Positions 1 through 17,422 of a DNA stretch of 62,000 nucleotides are shown one piece after another (within the stretch, counting starts at the first letter, position 1; every line of letters begins with the position of its first letter). Position numbers and translations under genes: made by a program. The DNA is from Cristatella mucedo (lineage: Eukaryota > Bryozoa > Phylactolaemata > Cristatellidae): positions 395,001 through 457,000 of the forward strand of contig WPIO01000016.1 in the NCBI GenBank assembly GCA_009760855.2. The letters run 5' to 3'. Under the pieces are notes generated by a model, which was given only the letters and a program-made list of their open reading frames with translations, made no database searches and was not told the origin of the DNA.

Positions 1-647
1 GTCTCCATGGCTACCGTCTTAGACTATAGTGCCCTGGACGAAAGTCGAGTTGCAGCCTGCGAGCACTCGTGTGTCTGTGTGCGTGTGCACGCGTGCATGT
101 ATGCGACCTGCGCTTAGCGATAAGGTAAGTTCATGCACAGATCCCGACACTCCGATGGTCCGACTCTCTGCTCTGCCTACATCTGTGTGTATGGAGCTCT
201 CCGGTGAACACCGCGTGACCGTTGCCTGTGCCGAGACCGGCCTGTTTTCAGCAGCTGCCCGTGTTTGGTCCCACGCGTCGTCGGGCCGACGGACGGAGCC
301 CCCTGCAGCCCAGTCGTCAGCGGGTGGCGTGTCAGCTATCGCGCTGCTGCTTACCGTGCAGCAGCAGCAGCAGGGTGTGAGTGTGTTCAGGTCGAGCTCG
401 CACATCGTTTGTCATGAACCGCAAAGACCCATGCGACCGGGATGGGCAGGATAGTCCGATGCCTGCTGTTTGAATTGATAGTGCTTGCGGTGCCAAGCCA
501 TACTGTGTGCTGTACCATCGGTCTGTGACCTTGCAGTGATGACCTCATGCTTCTCAGCCATTCTTGCACTATTGGCCCCTCTACCATCACCATGCTTGCA
601 AAGCCTGTCACCTGACAGTGTATGCATGCTGCTCCTTTTGCTTACAG
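1..647. other. Intronic sequence upstream of the first EGF exon
   Basis: Presumed hemicentin intron. Open frames exist on both strands but none has EGF or Ig spacing with splice sites. Confidence 0.4.
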
Positions 648-7486
<6,839 letters not shown>

Positions 7487-8214
7487 GCTGCCGAGGAGGC
7501 ACCTCCGCGCCGTGTCTCGAGGGCCATGCTTCTCGTCGCTCGTCGGCTGCTGAGCGGTGCTGGGCTTTATGCTTGCAGTGGTGCGCTGGCGCATTGATTT
7601 TGCCTGCGAGTAGTCGTTGCAGCGAGTGGCGCCGCGCGAGCGACGCACTGTCCTCTTGGCAGGCACCATGAGCTAGCCATGCGTGAGGTCGGCCCTGTGA
7701 GCGAATTCCAGCGGCCGCAGCCACAGCTGTGAGTGGTCTCTTTTGTTTCTCGTTTGCATGGAATGCCTGCCCTGCAGATTGCACTCTTGTGTTGAGACTC
7801 TGCTTGCCAGTTGAGTAAACGTGTATTTATGTACAATCAACTAATCAATGCGCGTTTGCAATCATTTGCGCCTGCTCGTGCGACCGCGCTCTAGCCACGG
7901 CACGAGCCTCGCGCGTTAACTCACTGGCCGGCCGGCATGTGCGCGCGACCGTGATTGGATGATCGGCGTCGTCTGCACGCACCGTCGCCCAGGTGGTGCG
8001 CGCTCTTTGCGAAGCAGCAGCAACTCACTAGTCCATCCGCGCCCACGCACGAGGCCTCGGCTCGACGAGAGGCGAGCGAGCGAGCAATTGCTGTGCAGTC
8101 GCTGCTCCGGGTCGTTGTGCACATCTGGCTTGGCGGCCGCCGAGGCAAAGGCAGCAGCAGGGCTGGCAGCCGCAGCCGCCGTCGTTGCATCGTGCAGTCC
8201 GTTGCGATGCTCGA
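7487..8214. other. Gap between the hemicentin stop and the minus-strand tail exon
   Basis: Would hold both 3' UTRs. Minus-strand frames at 7356-7784 are open but overlap the hemicentin exon and show no family. No clear poly(A) signal. Confidence 0.35.
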
Positions 8215-8600
8215 TCACTGCGGCGCTACCACGATCTTTTTGCCGCCGCCGGTCGCAGCCGGTCGCGAGGCGCCGGTACCTTGATGCCTCGGCATCTCAT
8301 CGACCAGGTGGCAGCCCGTCGGCAGGCAGCTGTCCTCGCTCATCAGCACCGATGCCGCCGCGTCGTCGAATGCTGCCGCGCTCGAGCCGTCGTCGTCGTG
8401 GCCATCCAGCGTTCTCTGCTCGCTGCTTGTGGCTGCCTGCTGATGCGCCGAGCCGCAATCGAGTGTGCCGTCGTTGACCACCAGAGAGCTGCTCTGGATT
8501 CGCGCTGCAGCTGCAGCCGCCCCGTGTTCCCCGTGCTTTCTCGGCTGACGATTGCGCTCGTTCTCGTGCGTCGGCATCCGCTGAGCTATCTTGGACTCAT
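8215..8600 (-). CDS. Acidic cytoplasmic-tail-like terminal exon
   Basis: The acceptor is tctcgttgcag|AT at 8601. The open frame runs to TGA at 8215. It is rich in Ser, Ala, Asp, Glu and His, for example DGHDDDGSSAAAFDDAAASV and SEDSCLPTGCHLVDEMPRHQ. An alternative donor (CATCAAG|GTACCG at 8279) would end the exon earlier. No domain was recognised. Confidence 0.4.
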
Positions 8601-11600
8601 CTGCAACGAGACATTGGCGTTTTGCTGGGTTTTTTCCGAGATCGGACAGATTTCAGCTGAATCCGCCGATTCGATGCCTTTATGGCAAGCGAGAGGATGC
8701 CACGTTTAGTTTCTAGGCTTTGTTTGAAGTTTTTGATGAGAACTCTAAAGTACGACTAATCAATCGACAGTCTGACAGATGCAAGTCTGAGGCTTTCCCT
8801 GCCCATGAATCATCAGCACTGAGGCACTTCCGATGAGCTGAGCCCCACCCCCTTCTCGATCGTATGGTCTAATGTAGCCCCTCACAGTGTGTGCCCTTCT
8901 AAACCGTGCATGCTCGTAACTGGGGAAAGTAGTCGAGAGCTTTATTTTCGGACGTGAGAACTTTTGAACGAAGGCCGTCGGCAACCAGTAACACCGAGTC
9001 ACTTAAGCGTGCCATTCGAATGAACCATGTGAGATACAGCTGCTCCAATATGTCATCGCTGTTCATTCTACTCCCACCTGCCTCGGCAGGAAACTACCTT
9101 AAAGGAGTAAAGAAGTTGTACGATCCTCAATAACAACAACACAACAGCATGTACGACACCGTGCGAACAAGGAGTCTGAGGAGCAATTAGAAAATAGGCC
9201 TGGCCTTAGCCAGCTATCTGAACCGAATAGGCAGAAGGTTGAGACCAGTCGGGCTCAACTTTTGGATTTCACCGATCAAAATTACTTAAGGGCATTATTA
9301 CTGTCATGAGGCCATTCTAGCTGGGTTTGTATGCAACTGTCAAAGGCAAGCCCCATGCTCGTCAATGTCAATGCCAGCCAGCCCAGCTCTGCTGTTCCAG
9401 CTCGGGCGATTCGTCCCTACTCGTCCTATCGCCCATTATCCAACGCCAGTGACACAGCGCCGTGCCTGCACGCCTGCTGGAGCGAGTTAACCCTGACCTT
9501 GACTCTACCAAGAGTTTACCCTGACCCTCCCAATCGATCGATTCGATCTTTGTATGCAAGGCAGCCGTCCTATAGAGCTCAGCTCTGGGTGTACTGGCTT
9601 CTTGGCCTAGCCATGTGACCTCTTAGTCAAGTCACGTGGCTAGGACAAGCAACACGAACGACATGATTCTCTAGAGTGGCCTCTAGTGGCTAAGCTCTCG
9701 CTCAACAAATAATAGCTTAACTCGGTAGCTGCAGACTGGAGATTGAACTCGAAACGTACAGAGTTATCTATACGGATTACAAGAGAAAGCTCATTTGAAT
9801 TTCGTCTCGAAGTTCTTTTGAGCGAGATACAATTCGTGTAGCCTAAGCTGCTTAGGCTTTGAGTGAGCTATAGAAAACCCCTCCTCGTACTCATTGTGGC
9901 TTTTTTGGAGTTACAAAGATACTTAACATTACCTTATAGTTTTTTTAACAAGATACAATTACAAGGGCATCGCTGCCGAATCCTCGCGAGGAGTGACTTT
10001 CTCAAGTCTTGACGATGGCGCTGGTGGAACATTTTGCAATGAGAGGCTGGCTGCTGCTGCTACAGCCTTATGTTACTGCTGCCGTTGGTAAAGTAATCTT
10101 TCTTTGGCAGTCACGTGGCCTTTTTTTCACGAACCGTTACCTAATGCCAACCACGTGCTGCAGCCATAACTCCTTTTGACACAATGGGTGACCGTGGCCG
10201 GGGTTCAGATCCATTGTTCTTGGCCAGGTGTGCACACATGCCGCGAGCTAGCTGACCGAGGATTGACCCACGAAACTCGCCGGAAGACATCGATTCGACC
10301 GCCGGAGCTGGTGATTAGCCTCCGGAGGCCTGCCGTTGAGCTGGTCTTTATGTGTCCACTGTAACTGCTAACTTCCTGGCCCGAGTACAGTCAAAGTTGC
10401 CAGCATTGATGCACCACCACTCGCCCCTCCCCTCCTCCCTCCAGCACCTCCTTCGATAGACGGACTTGGCTTGCCCATGGCCACAACATTCGCTGGCGAC
10501 TCCAGCTTACTGCCTCGGCATCGTAATGTAATGTAATGTATCTCCGTCTGTAACTCCACAAAGTCATAAAGACCATGTGGGTGTTACGCAGGAGAGTTTT
10601 ATACAGGAATTGTGGATGGCCTATTCGCCAAGAGAGAGAGAGAGAGAGACACTCACAGCCTAAGCCGCTTTCGGTACGAATTCGGTAGCCAACAGACTTC
10701 GTCTCATGAAACAAAGAGAAAGTGGGAAGCATAGCAGAGTCAGGAGAGCAGTTGAGGTAGTGAGTAGCGTAGAAGTAGCAGCTCAGGACCGCTGAAAAGG
10801 ATGTGCCATAGCCGGCAGTAGGAGAGTAGTTGTGTAAGTTCGTCAATACACGGCGACTTGAAGAACACATTTTTTGTTTGCACTTTAGCTTACGTTTTTG
10901 TTTGGGTCAGATTTTAAATATTTTTTAAATATTTATATTTTTTATTTTTAAATATTTTTGCATATTGGTTTGCCTAACGTTGCCTTCGCCGTGGCCACGG
11001 TGAAGGTAACGTAGCATCAAATAGCAATTACACGCGGCAGAATGAAAACGTTTAGGAATTGCCACCCAGAGCCTGAGCACTTGGAGACTGAGCAGCTTCG
11101 CACTGCAGAGCATCAATCAGATTGTGTTTTTGTAAGTTGGCTGAACTCGAATATTTACTTATTATTGGCCCAGAACCAATCAACCCTCTACGATCGTGCA
11201 GTTGGCGGTGCGGTTTCTAATGCTTGTACGTTCAACCTCACTGCCCTTCGATCTGCTCGGTGCTCGGGCGTCGCCCGCCAATGGGCTCGATAAACTGTCA
11301 CAGTGACTCCCAAGTTGGTCGTTGATAATACTTTAAGAAATTATTCCTACCGCCCTGTCGCTATGTGAGCGAGTCATTAAATGTTGTGATGCGAATAAGG
11401 TCTTCTTTCTCTCGTGTTCAGCGCTTCGATACGATATCTTATATCTATGATATATGCCCCGCAGAATAGTGGCGTCAGCATAAATCCAACTGGCCAGTCA
11501 GTAACATTCGCAAGTAGCCCCACGCTGCCCGAACTCTCAGACGCCTCAGTTTGACCCCCCCCCCCCGAGGCGAGCAATAGTAGAGCCGAGGGTCAACAGT

Positions 11601-12987
11601 AGTAGCAAGTAACGAGGGCACTGATAATGGCGGCGGCAGGGGGAAAGGAGGCATTTCCCGCCGGAAATTCAATTTCAAAACTTAATTTCGATTCCAATTT
11701 TTGAAATTCAATTTCAACATTCCCTTTCCCGGCGGGGGCAGGGGCCAGGGGGGCATCCCCGAACCACGGGGCACTCGATGAGCAACCGCCGAGCTCGTGC
11801 CGACTAAACACTAGGTAAGGCGGTTGCTTTTCACGACCTCGGCCTCGAGGTCGTGGGTTCAAATCCTGGGGTGGGCGATCCTTCATCGCCACTGCAAGCG
11901 GCTGTGATAGCCGTAAAGGCTCTTTTGTCGCTATACAAAAAGAGGCTCTTAAATCAACTAGTATTTTTTTAAACACTATGGTTGTGTGCAATAACTTTTC
12001 CTTTATTGGTAGGTCTTACCCCCTACATAAAAGTCTTGTGGGTCTCTACCCCCAGGAAATCCTGATCAATCCCCAGGATTTAATAAATAAAAATTTAGCC
12101 AGGATATTTAAGATAGAAATCCTGGCTCCACGTCTATCGCTCTATCGGTGTCTTGGAAAAAATCTCAGTTGACATCGCCTCCACAACTCTTTCACGTTAT
12201 GCATGGTAGAGACGAATGCAGTGGCAGTGGTAGTGGCGGCTGTGGCCGCAGCGGTCACAGGATGCCTTTGTTTCGGCTGCCTGGTGCTAGCGAATGGCAG
12301 TCCGCTTGCGGAAGAACTCTCGCGAAAGCGAGTGGCGAGTACCACGCTTTCCCTCCGGTAGCTGCGCTGCTCCGCAATATTCACGTAGCACTTAAGTTCG
12401 TTTAATATTTCTACACCGTAGCCTTAATTTTCGCCGTCAGTTGAATATGTATTTCAAAGCTAGCCTCCGGAAATCGGATGCCGACCTGGATTGGTCCAGC
12501 GGAGTTAAGGTGCTCACCCCGACCAAGGTCTGGCTGGCTGAGGTCGTGGGCTCGAGCCCCGAGGCAAATGTGTAGCGCCTGAAGAGAGATTACGTTCTCT
12601 TAGGGCGCTATGCAAATGGATTTTATTTATTTATATTTATTACCTTGCTCGGCGGCGCTAACCCACAGAGTCGTACACTCGTTACTAGCCGAACCGCTTG
12701 CAGGCAGCCGCACTGCCGATAATGAATTCAGAAGAGCTATGCAGAGCCTTCGGCGAGGACCAGGCAATCCCAGTATTGACACCCCCTGGCGGTCGGGGCT
12801 GCTCGGGCCACGCGAGAATGGCGCCACCTACCTCTAGCTCGCTTCAGTATGATCACCACCGTCGTGGCGAGGAGGCCGAGGACAACAACGGCCGCGAAGA
12901 CGACTATGCCGATGGACCAGTTTTCGAGGGTGGCAATCGACGAGGCCTGCTGCTGTGGGGCGTAGTACGAGGCGGCCGTCGATGTGT
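8215..12987 (-). CDS. Candidate single-pass membrane protein (TM exon plus cytoplasmic tail exon)
   Basis: Two minus-strand exons fit together: 12987-12832 (phase 1 in, 1 out) and 8600-8215 (phase 1 in, stop at 8215). The joined protein runs from a Ser/Gln stalk (SYYAPQQQASSIATLENW) through a hydrophobic helix (IGIVVFAAVVVLGLLATTVV) and a basic stop-transfer (KRAR), then D at the junction and ESKIAQRMPTHENERNR, into a roughly 125-residue acidic Ser/Asp/Ala-rich tail ending KKIVVAPQ. This is type I topology with a cytoplasmic tail. No ectodomain exon was recognised upstream, and no family is recognised. The gene end would converge on the hemicentin end at 7486. The two exons could belong to different genes; the phase match alone has a one-in-three chance. 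Confidence 0.4.
9845..9940 (+). mobile_element. LINE A, diverged 3' UTR fragment
   Basis: The order gctgcttaggctttgagtg, agctatagaaaac, then ggagttacaaagatac matches the LINE A 3' UTR with many substitutions. An old remnant. Confidence 0.5.
10518..10830 (-). mobile_element. LINE A 3' UTR fragment with a small insertion
   Basis: The (ATTAC)n tail (10524-10540) and UTR up to ggagagtagttg match other LINE A copies. About 44 bp at 10605-10648 (GTGGATGGCCTATTCGCC plus (GA)n) is absent from the others. Confidence 0.8.
11812..11968 (+). mobile_element. SINE family S2
   Basis: A tRNA-like head with B box (gggttcaaatcc) is followed by the S2 body: gggcgatccttcatcgccactgcaag, gatagccgtaaaggctctt, then cttaaatcaactagtattt. 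Confidence 0.75.
12483..12645 (+). mobile_element. SINE family S1
   Basis: A head with A box (tggtccagcggagttaagg) and B box (gggctcgagcccc) joins a LINE B-like tail (agcgcctgaagagagattacgttctcttagggcgctatgcaaat). Confidence 0.8.
12832..12987 (-). CDS. Transmembrane exon of the candidate membrane protein
   Basis: The acceptor is gcgttgcag|AC at 12988 and the donor is CTAGAG|GTAGGT at 12831; 156 nt, phase 1-1. It encodes a stalk, a helix of about 23 hydrophobic residues and KRAR. The frame stays open upstream to 13186, so a longer exon or an internal start (MSNGDD at 13186) is possible. Confidence 0.45.
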
Positions 12988-13486
12988 CTGCAACGCGTGC
13001 CGCCGGCGCCACAGCCGTCATAAGCACAGTCGGACGGCGGGCCTCTCGAGGCCTCTCGAGGCCTCTCGAGGAGCAACTCGCAACGGCAGCGGAGCAATCG
13101 GCAGTTTCCTTCAGTGCGAGATTGCAGCTGACGCGCGCTCGCGAGGCAGCGAAGGCGGCGGCGAGAGGATCATCACCGTTCGACATGCTGCTGAGCGCTG
13201 GAACTAGCGCTCACTCGCCCGGCGTCGGTTGACTGCAGCCCTTTCACCGCGGCATCATGAGCTGCGAAGTCGCTGGCGGATACGCAAAAACCAAGTCCGG
13301 CAAGCGAGCCAGGGAACGCCGCTCGCTCGCAGCGATGCAAGCTAGGGCGTCCGCGAGAATGGGCGCTGCCGGCTGAAACGTTTCGCCTTACGCAGCGCCG
13401 ACGCTGCAGAAGCTTCGCCGGCACGTCCTCGGTTCGCTGTCGACAGATCGGCGATCGTCAGGGGGCGTCGAAAGCTTCGCCAGGGC

Positions 13487-13508
13487 TCTCTCTCTCTGTC
13501 TCTCTCTC

Positions 13509-13567
<59 letters not shown>
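13487..13567 (+). repeat. (CT)n tract
   Basis: Nearly pure CT repeat. The flank ggcgaataggccatccac also occurs, reversed, next to (GA)n at 10608-10632. Confidence 0.95.
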
Positions 13568-13569
<2 letters not shown>

Positions 13570-13597
13570 CGAATAGGCCATCCACGATTCCTGCAGA

Positions 13598-13788
13598 GAA
13601 GCGAGGCTTCATCTCGGGATCCGCGGATGATCTGAGGGTCGATCTGAGTAGGTTAGTAGCAACGCCGCTGCCGAAGCTCTCAGAGCTGAGGCAGGCGGCA
13701 GCCATCACTCCCTCCGAGCCTCGCAGGGAGGCAGCCGCGGAGGACATAAAGAAGGCGGTGGCGGACGATTGCAATTCAACCCAGACAT
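13598..13788 (+). other. Orphan coding-like ORF
   Basis: A plus-strand open frame follows a good acceptor (gattcctgcag|A) and ends at TAA. It reads KRGFISGSADDLRVDLSRLV, then LPKLSELRQAAAITPSEP and an acidic end. The charge pattern looks protein-like but no family is recognised. The opposite strand is open too, so this may be chance in GC-rich DNA. Confidence 0.2.
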
Positions 13789-13799
13789 AATTCAGGCTG

Positions 13800-14440
13800 T
13801 TGGCTTTGTATTAGGACTTAGAAGAATGAACGCAGGGCACGCCGGGTAGCCTGATTAGGAGTATTTTAGATAACAGGCCGGAGCAAGATAATGAATGAAG
13901 CACGTGACCCGGAAAGCGACATAGTCTCGAAGTCGACACGCTGCTTGTTGGTGAGCCAGCGAAGTTCGGGGCGAAGTGGTTCAATGTGGCAACTGCAACG
14001 CATAGACAGACATTGCTATCTAGAGAAAGACAGGCCTCGCTCCAGAGCTGTCCTCTAGCTCTAGTTACACAGGGAGGAAGATCTGCAGGTGGTAATTTGC
14101 AGAATCTATAAGAGATGTCGAAAATGCATGGACCAACTCGGCTGTGGTATCCTTGTCTTAGCAAGTATACGAGTGGATGCAATGACACGTGGCTAAAAGT
14201 AACCAGACTCGTCTCTAACCAAACTTTAATCATTAGAGACCATACTTCAAGTCGAAATACTCCCAAAGCCTTAGAGCTCACTACCATTCGGCGTCACGAC
14301 ATCGCCTAACTGACTTAACGACTTTTATAAAGCTGATAAACTCACTTGTTCCTCAAAGCATTTCTTCCGTCTGTGTGCATCGGCCTAACTGAAACTCTTG
14401 CGCACTTATTGTGCCTGTTGTCTCGAATCAATTCGTACGC
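13800..14440. mobile_element. Old diverged LINE B remnants (minus 13800-14060, plus 14205-14440)
   Basis: The minus part keeps gcgaagtggttcaatgtggcaactgc and similar RT-end sequence. The plus part keeps tcattagagaccatacttcaag..tactcccaaagcc. Both are heavily substituted. The arrangement is head-to-head. Confidence 0.45.
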
Positions 14441-14475
14441 TCCCTATCCAGCGTATTTAAAGCGACTAGAACAAG

Positions 14476-14671
14476 CTATTTATAGCTATTAGGGCGCTGC
14501 AGAAATGCTTTGCGATCGTGGCGATTGCTAGAAGTGCCCTTCACGTTGTCGCTCCTCGTTTCAGCCGCTTGCAGTGCAATCCTCCATTCATCAATCTCTC
14601 GGCAGTGCTCCACGGCATAGCCTACTGACTGCAGCCAATAGCAGGCAGTACAGCTTGCCGTCTGCTTCTGT
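14476..14671 (-). other. Orphan coding-like ORF with Cys/Trp-rich start
   Basis: It follows the acceptor-like cggacctcacag and reads QTASCTACYWLQSVGYAVEH, then CREIDEWRIALQAAETRSD and on to a stop. It could be an unassigned exon between the LU gene and the TM exon. No family is recognised and no donor can be fixed. Confidence 0.18.
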
Positions 14672-14797
14672 GAGGTCCGAAATATCAACGTGAATACAAC
14701 GACAGTTCACAAAAAGCTTGAATTCGGAGTTCAAGCACTCCGAAGTTCTACGGTGCGAGAGTACGCCACAGAGGGTGTACGCTGTTATGCTGTACGC

Positions 14798-14857
14798 CGC
14801 ATATATATATATATATTTATATATGTATATATGTATATATATATATATATATATATT
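14798..14857. repeat. (AT)n tract
   Basis: Alternating AT with a few tgtatat breaks. Confidence 0.93.
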
Positions 14858-15526
14858 CTCCCTGAATCATATTGCGGCTACTGCAGCTGCATTATGTTCA
14901 ATGGAGTTACAGGTGCAATAGGAGGAGGAGGAGGAGGTGGACGAGGGGAAGATGAGGTGAAGGAGGCGGAGGGGTTGGAGTTTTCCTTGCAGCCTTATTT
15001 AGCTTTACCTCACCAGCCGAACTGCTGAGGCCACAGAGAAGTCGCATAGATGTGTAACCACGCAGAGCCGCGCTCCTGCGTCCGCCGTCGAAGGCTGACA
15101 AAGGAGCGCGGCTCCGTCGGCTCCGCCGGACAATGCATTCGTCACGCCTAGCTAAAAGGGGGAGCACTGTCACTAGGCACTCTCGACGCCGTAGCCGTTC
15201 GCGGCTCGGCTTCCCTTCGGCCCCGAGTTTATATTTAGACAAAGGAGCCTTGGGGGTGTATCGCTTTGGTGACGTCAGAGGCGTCGGAGAAAAGGACGAA
15301 AACTGGCATCTGTTTGCACGCCGCCGCCGTCGGCCGTATTTGCGGCGCTGTCCCGTCTTTCCGCCGCCGACTCATTTCAACGCAAATGGCCAATATTCTG
15401 GAGCCGTTTGCCACCTTTCTGAAGCCAGCGCAGGACCAATGACACCTTCCGGATTTTGGCTTTTGCACCGCTGCTGCCACGTTTGGTCCTTGCTCCGAAC
15501 CGAAAAAATCTTCTTCGGCACACCTC

Positions 15527-15599
15527 TCTCTCTCTATATATTATATATATATATACATACATTAAATTATACGATATATATATATATATGGAGCTTGCT

Positions 15600-15640
<41 letters not shown>

Positions 15641-15700
15641 GAGCAACTGAGACCGGTATGCAAACGTGCATACATACGTACATACATACATACATATTCT
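15527..15700. repeat. AT-rich tract with hairpin and (CATA)n
   Basis: (AT)n blocks flank the palindrome atatggagcttgctccatat at 15584-15603, and (catacata)n follows at 15667-15693. Confidence 0.9.
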
Positions 15701-15823
15701 CCGCGTTCCCGCTGTACCTCTGGCGCCACGCCTCCGTACACAAGGTGCTGCAAGTGCGGGTGGCCATATTTGTTTCCGCGTCCCGCTCAGGCACCGCAGT
15801 GCGGTGCCACCGCCGCCGGAGCG

Positions 15824-15866
15824 AGAGAGATCGGCGGCAGAGAGATCGGCGGCAGAGAGATGGGCG
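15824..15866 (+). repeat. 15-bp tandem repeat, about 3 copies
   Basis: agagagatcggcggc repeated with one G change in the last unit. Confidence 0.85.
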
Positions 15867-17147
15867 TGCAGTCGGCCGCCCGGAGCCGCGCGTGGATCGG
15901 ACGCACGGCGGCGGCGGCGGCGCTGCCAGCTCGCCAGAGCCGCCGCCGCCGCCGTGTTCCCCCGAATCGCTCGGTTCCCCCGAATTGACGCCGACCCCTC
16001 CTCCCCCTGGTTCCCCTCCCTTCCTTCTTCCATCCTCTCCTCCTGCCTCCTACCCCGTCCATCGGGAAGCGAACAGACGCCAAGACAGAGGGCGTCCGGT
16101 GCTAGCGCTTTTGCAAACGTGGAGTGGAGCATTTGAACGCATTTTTGTGCGGATTAGCCGACTCTTACCTCCCGGATAGTCGCGTTAGCGAGTTCCGACC
16201 CCGGGGTCTGCTGCGACCGTACATACCGAGTGCTGCGAGCCGTCGCGCTGCCCAGGACGGCTCCGCGAAGCCGCGCCACGCCAGCGAGCGGCTCCGGAGC
16301 GCCGCCTAGCGGTTGCTTTTCGCGTCTCGTCCCAGCCGCCGGTCCGTCCTCCAGGCCGCGGGCCAGCTGGCCAGGCGGCGGCGGGCGGTTACGCCGCAGA
16401 AGCTTTCTCGCGGCGGCGGGCGGGCTGTCGCTAGCGCTCCTAGAATAAGCGACGAAACGACGGAACGTAGCCCAAGCGTTCGTGCGAGAATGTACGCCAT
16501 ATATTTGATGCAGGCTGCGCGCGCGCGCGTGTCAGCGCGCCGCCTGGATGGCGCGCAGCCGCACTATTACAGTTATTGCTCAGCACAAAGAGTCCGCCGC
16601 CGCCACCGCCGCAGAGCGCGCCGTTTGGTCGCCACGCTCCTCGCAGCAGCGCGACGAGCGCGAGCGGAAGCGCCTCTCCGGCGCCTCCGCTCGCGCACCG
16701 GAACCGGAACGACCGGTGGCGGCGGCTGTCGAATCCGCATCTTATTTTGTCTCACGTGGCTGCGGCGAAGCTGTCGCGGTTCGCGACGGGTTCACCGCGA
16801 TGAGTTCGAAATTACGATGAGTTCGGCATCCGACTCCTGAGTAGCCTTCGGAAATGGACCCGTGCACAAGATACGACCCCGTACAGGCTCAGCGGCTGCC
16901 GGATATCGACGCGAGCCTCGCTTTCGCTGTGCCAGACGAAGTCGAGGCGCGTACCGTCGGTAAAGGAAGCGGACGGGACCGCGCTGGTTCGGCATAACGC
17001 GGCGGCAGCAGCGTCGGAGGCCGCCGCCGCGTCGCCATTTCCCGCGTTCTCTCGGAGGCGGGATAACTGAACGTCCGCCGTCCCCGAACGGTTTCCTCGG
17101 CCCTGGAAGCGAGCGTTACGACTGAGACGGCTTTCGCCGTGCGGTCG

Positions 17148-17422
17148 TCACGTGAACCATAACGTCATAGGGAGCGTCGTAGCTCGAAGGGCGACCGCTA
17201 CGACGAGGCAGCCGGCTGTCGCGAGCAGCTGGCTGCCCGTCGCGACCTTGACCGAGTGGTTGCAGCCGTCGTTGAGGCAAAGGCAGATCCAAGTCACGGT
17301 AGTCCAATCGTCCGTGTCCGAGTCGTGTCTCCTCTGCGCGCACATCTCCGGCTGCCCTGTGTTACTTTGTGAGATGCAGCCTCGAGACACCTCTCTAATC
17401 ACTATCGTAGTCGTCGTGCCGG
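17148..17422 (-). CDS. LU-domain gene exon 3: C-terminal half, CN motif, GPI signal and stop
   Basis: The acceptor chosen is ggtttgcag|CC at 17423. A second in-phase acceptor lies 21 nt inside (gatag|TG). It encodes VIREVSRGCISQSNTGQPEM, a Cys and acidic loop, WICLCLNDGCNHS, then a hydrophobic tail and TGA at 17148-17150. The DxCN ending and tail define the LU domain and the GPI-type terminus. Confidence 0.8.

Larger units (their letters stand above)
8601..11811. other. Mostly unassigned intergenic or intronic sequence
   Basis: Apart from LINE A remnants at 9845-9940 and 10518-10830 no gene or repeat was recognised. If the TM and tail exons belong together this is intron. Confidence 0.35.
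14441..17147. other. Downstream of the LU gene: AT tracts and a CpG-dense block
   Basis: Apart from the AT tracts and the orphan ORF at 14476, 15780-17147 is CpG-rich with GGC runs. It could be a promoter of the minus-strand TM gene, but no start codon with a signal peptide was found. Confidence 0.3.
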
